Shown here: positions 63,353-64,000 of the stretch, in pieces
Layout of the letters: every line of letters starts with the position of its first letter
Numbering within the stretch: the first letter of the stretch is position 1
Origin: Actinoplanes flavus
GTDB lineage: Bacteria > Actinomycetota > Actinomycetes > Mycobacteriales > Micromonosporaceae
NCBI RefSeq assembly: GCF_017592555.1
Contig: NZ_JAGFNS010000009.1
Coordinates: 186,001-250,000, forward strand
Direction: 5' to 3'
DNA: 64,000 nt
Translations under genes and position numbers: made by a program
The notes under the pieces: model-generated
What the model was told of the DNA's origin: nothing
Seen by the model: the letters and a program-made list of their open reading frames with translations, nothing else
Database searches by the model: none

Positions 63353-64000
63353 ATGATCGTGCTGATTCCCGCGTACCAGCCCGGCCCGCCGCTCGCCGAG
63401 CTCGTCGAACGTCTGCGCCGCCACCGGGTCGTGGTGGTCGACGACGGCAGCGGTCCCCCGTACGCCGAGATGTTCGACAAGGCCCGCCGGGCCGGCGCCG
63501 ACGTGATCACGCTGGACCACAACCGGGGCAAGGGTTTCGCGCTGCGGACCGGGTTCGCGCACATCGAGGCCCGCTATCCGGGCGAGGACGTGGTCTGCGC
63601 CGACAGCGACGGCCAGCACCGGGTGGAGGACATCGAGGCGGTCGCCGCCCGGGTCCGGCTCTCCGGCGCCGCCATGGTGCTCGGGGTGCGCCGCTTCACC
63701 GGCCGGGTCCCGGCCCGCAGCCGGTTCGGCAACGCCGCCACCCGGGTCCTGTTCCGGCTGGTCACCCGGCTGGCGGTGACCGACACCCAGACCGGGCTGC
63801 GCGGCTATCCGGCCCGCATGCTGCCCTGGCTGTGCCGGGTGCCGGGCGACCGGTTCGAGTACGAGCTGCGGCTGCTGCTGCGGGCCGCGGCTGAACGGGT
63901 CGACGTCGAGGAGATCGAGATCGCCACCGTGTACCTGGACGGCAACCGGTCGTCCCACTTCCGTCCGGTGATCGACTCGGCCCGGATCTACGGCCCGCTG
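63353..64000 (+). CDS. Family 2 glycosyltransferase (partial, runs off the window)
   Basis: 216 codons visible, no stop. The GT-A fold has VVVVDDGSG (nucleotide-sugar Asp pair), LDHNRGKGFALRTGF, and the DxD-type motif VVCADSDGQHRVED. The core resembles dolichyl- or undecaprenyl-phosphate mannose/glucose synthases, which often carry a C-terminal GtrA membrane domain not reached here. ATG 63353 is 5 bp after the glycosidase stop, so the two are likely cotranscribed. Confidence 0.9.
   Translation, partial: MIVLIPAYQPGPPLAELVERLRRHRVVVVDDGSGPPYAEMFDKARRAGADVITLDHNRGKGFALRTGFAHIEARYPGEDVVCADSDGQHRVEDIEAVAARVRLSGAAMVLGVRRFTGRVPARSRFGNAATRVLFRLVTRLAVTDTQTGLRGYPARMLPWLCRVPGDRFEYELRLLLRAAAERVDVEEIEIATVYLDGNRSSHFRPVIDSARIYGPL

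Overview
The window is about 70% G+C or higher. Its genes are tightly packed, many overlap by ATGA/GTGA, and the gene families (LuxR/OmpR two-component systems, DUF5753 XRE regulators, RamB-type regulator, secreted CBM enzymes, siderophore ABC system with an IdeR-type iron box) are typical of a filamentous actinomycete. Chemotaxis genes (a CheB, a methyl-accepting protein) beside secreted LPMO/cellulase genes suggest a motile-spored Micromonosporaceae such as Actinoplanes. That placement is inference; no rRNA or other marker is present. No tRNA, rRNA, CRISPR array or intact insertion sequence was seen.

Layout. 0-3.1 kb: CheB and a triple-receiver hybrid histidine kinase. 3.1-5.5: secreted amidase. 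5.6-10.8: FtsX-type ABC exporter divergent from a NarL-type two-component pair. 10.8-15.8: sulfotransferase, EamA exporter with divergent LysR regulator, GNAT, DUF305 lipoprotein, chitin-type LPMO. 15.9-17.0: three small genes that look leaderless. 17.0-18.2: gene-free, repeat-rich locus holding 4.5 copies of a 104-bp tandem repeat, bracketed by inverted copies of a second repeat. 18.2-22.7: RamB-like regulator divergent from aceA-aceB (glyoxylate bypass). 22.8-32.0: accessory-looking stretch with a PCD-VOC fusion, a frameshifted HEAT-repeat gene, an orphan 436-aa gene, a 1171-aa NACHT NTPase (candidate phage defence) and two PAP2 phosphatases. 32.1-38.1: GGDEF-EAL protein, decayed or tiny ORFs, AAA ATPase, small stress-type proteins, secreted esterase. 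38.4-42.2: SBP-permease-permease-ATPase importer. 42.2-43.7: CBM2-GH5 cellulase behind a perfect CebR box. 43.8-46.8: ArsR-AHSA1 pair, second sulfotransferase, YjbR and OsmC proteins. 46.8-50.9: iron-siderophore uptake system behind an iron box. 50.9-52.6: chemoreceptor. 52.7-55.8: LhgO-type oxidase, an aldehyde dehydrogenase remnant, PrpF-type isomerase and GntR/FCD regulator with its operators. 55.8-61.4: MprAB-like two-component system divergent from a DUF4956-VTC-lipoprotein operon that ends in a suspicious homopolymer. 61.4-64.0: DUF5753 regulator, phosphodiester glycosidase and a truncated glycosyltransferase.

A recurring theme is initiation without a Shine-Dalgarno: at least a dozen genes have a TANNNT-like -10 hexamer ending 6-8 nt before the start codon, which places the transcription start at or next to the first codon. 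Regulatory wiring visible in the DNA includes the CebR box (cellulose), iron box (siderophore uptake), GntR operators (organic-acid module), palindromes before aceA and the LPMO gene, and direct repeats before the OmpR-type regulator.
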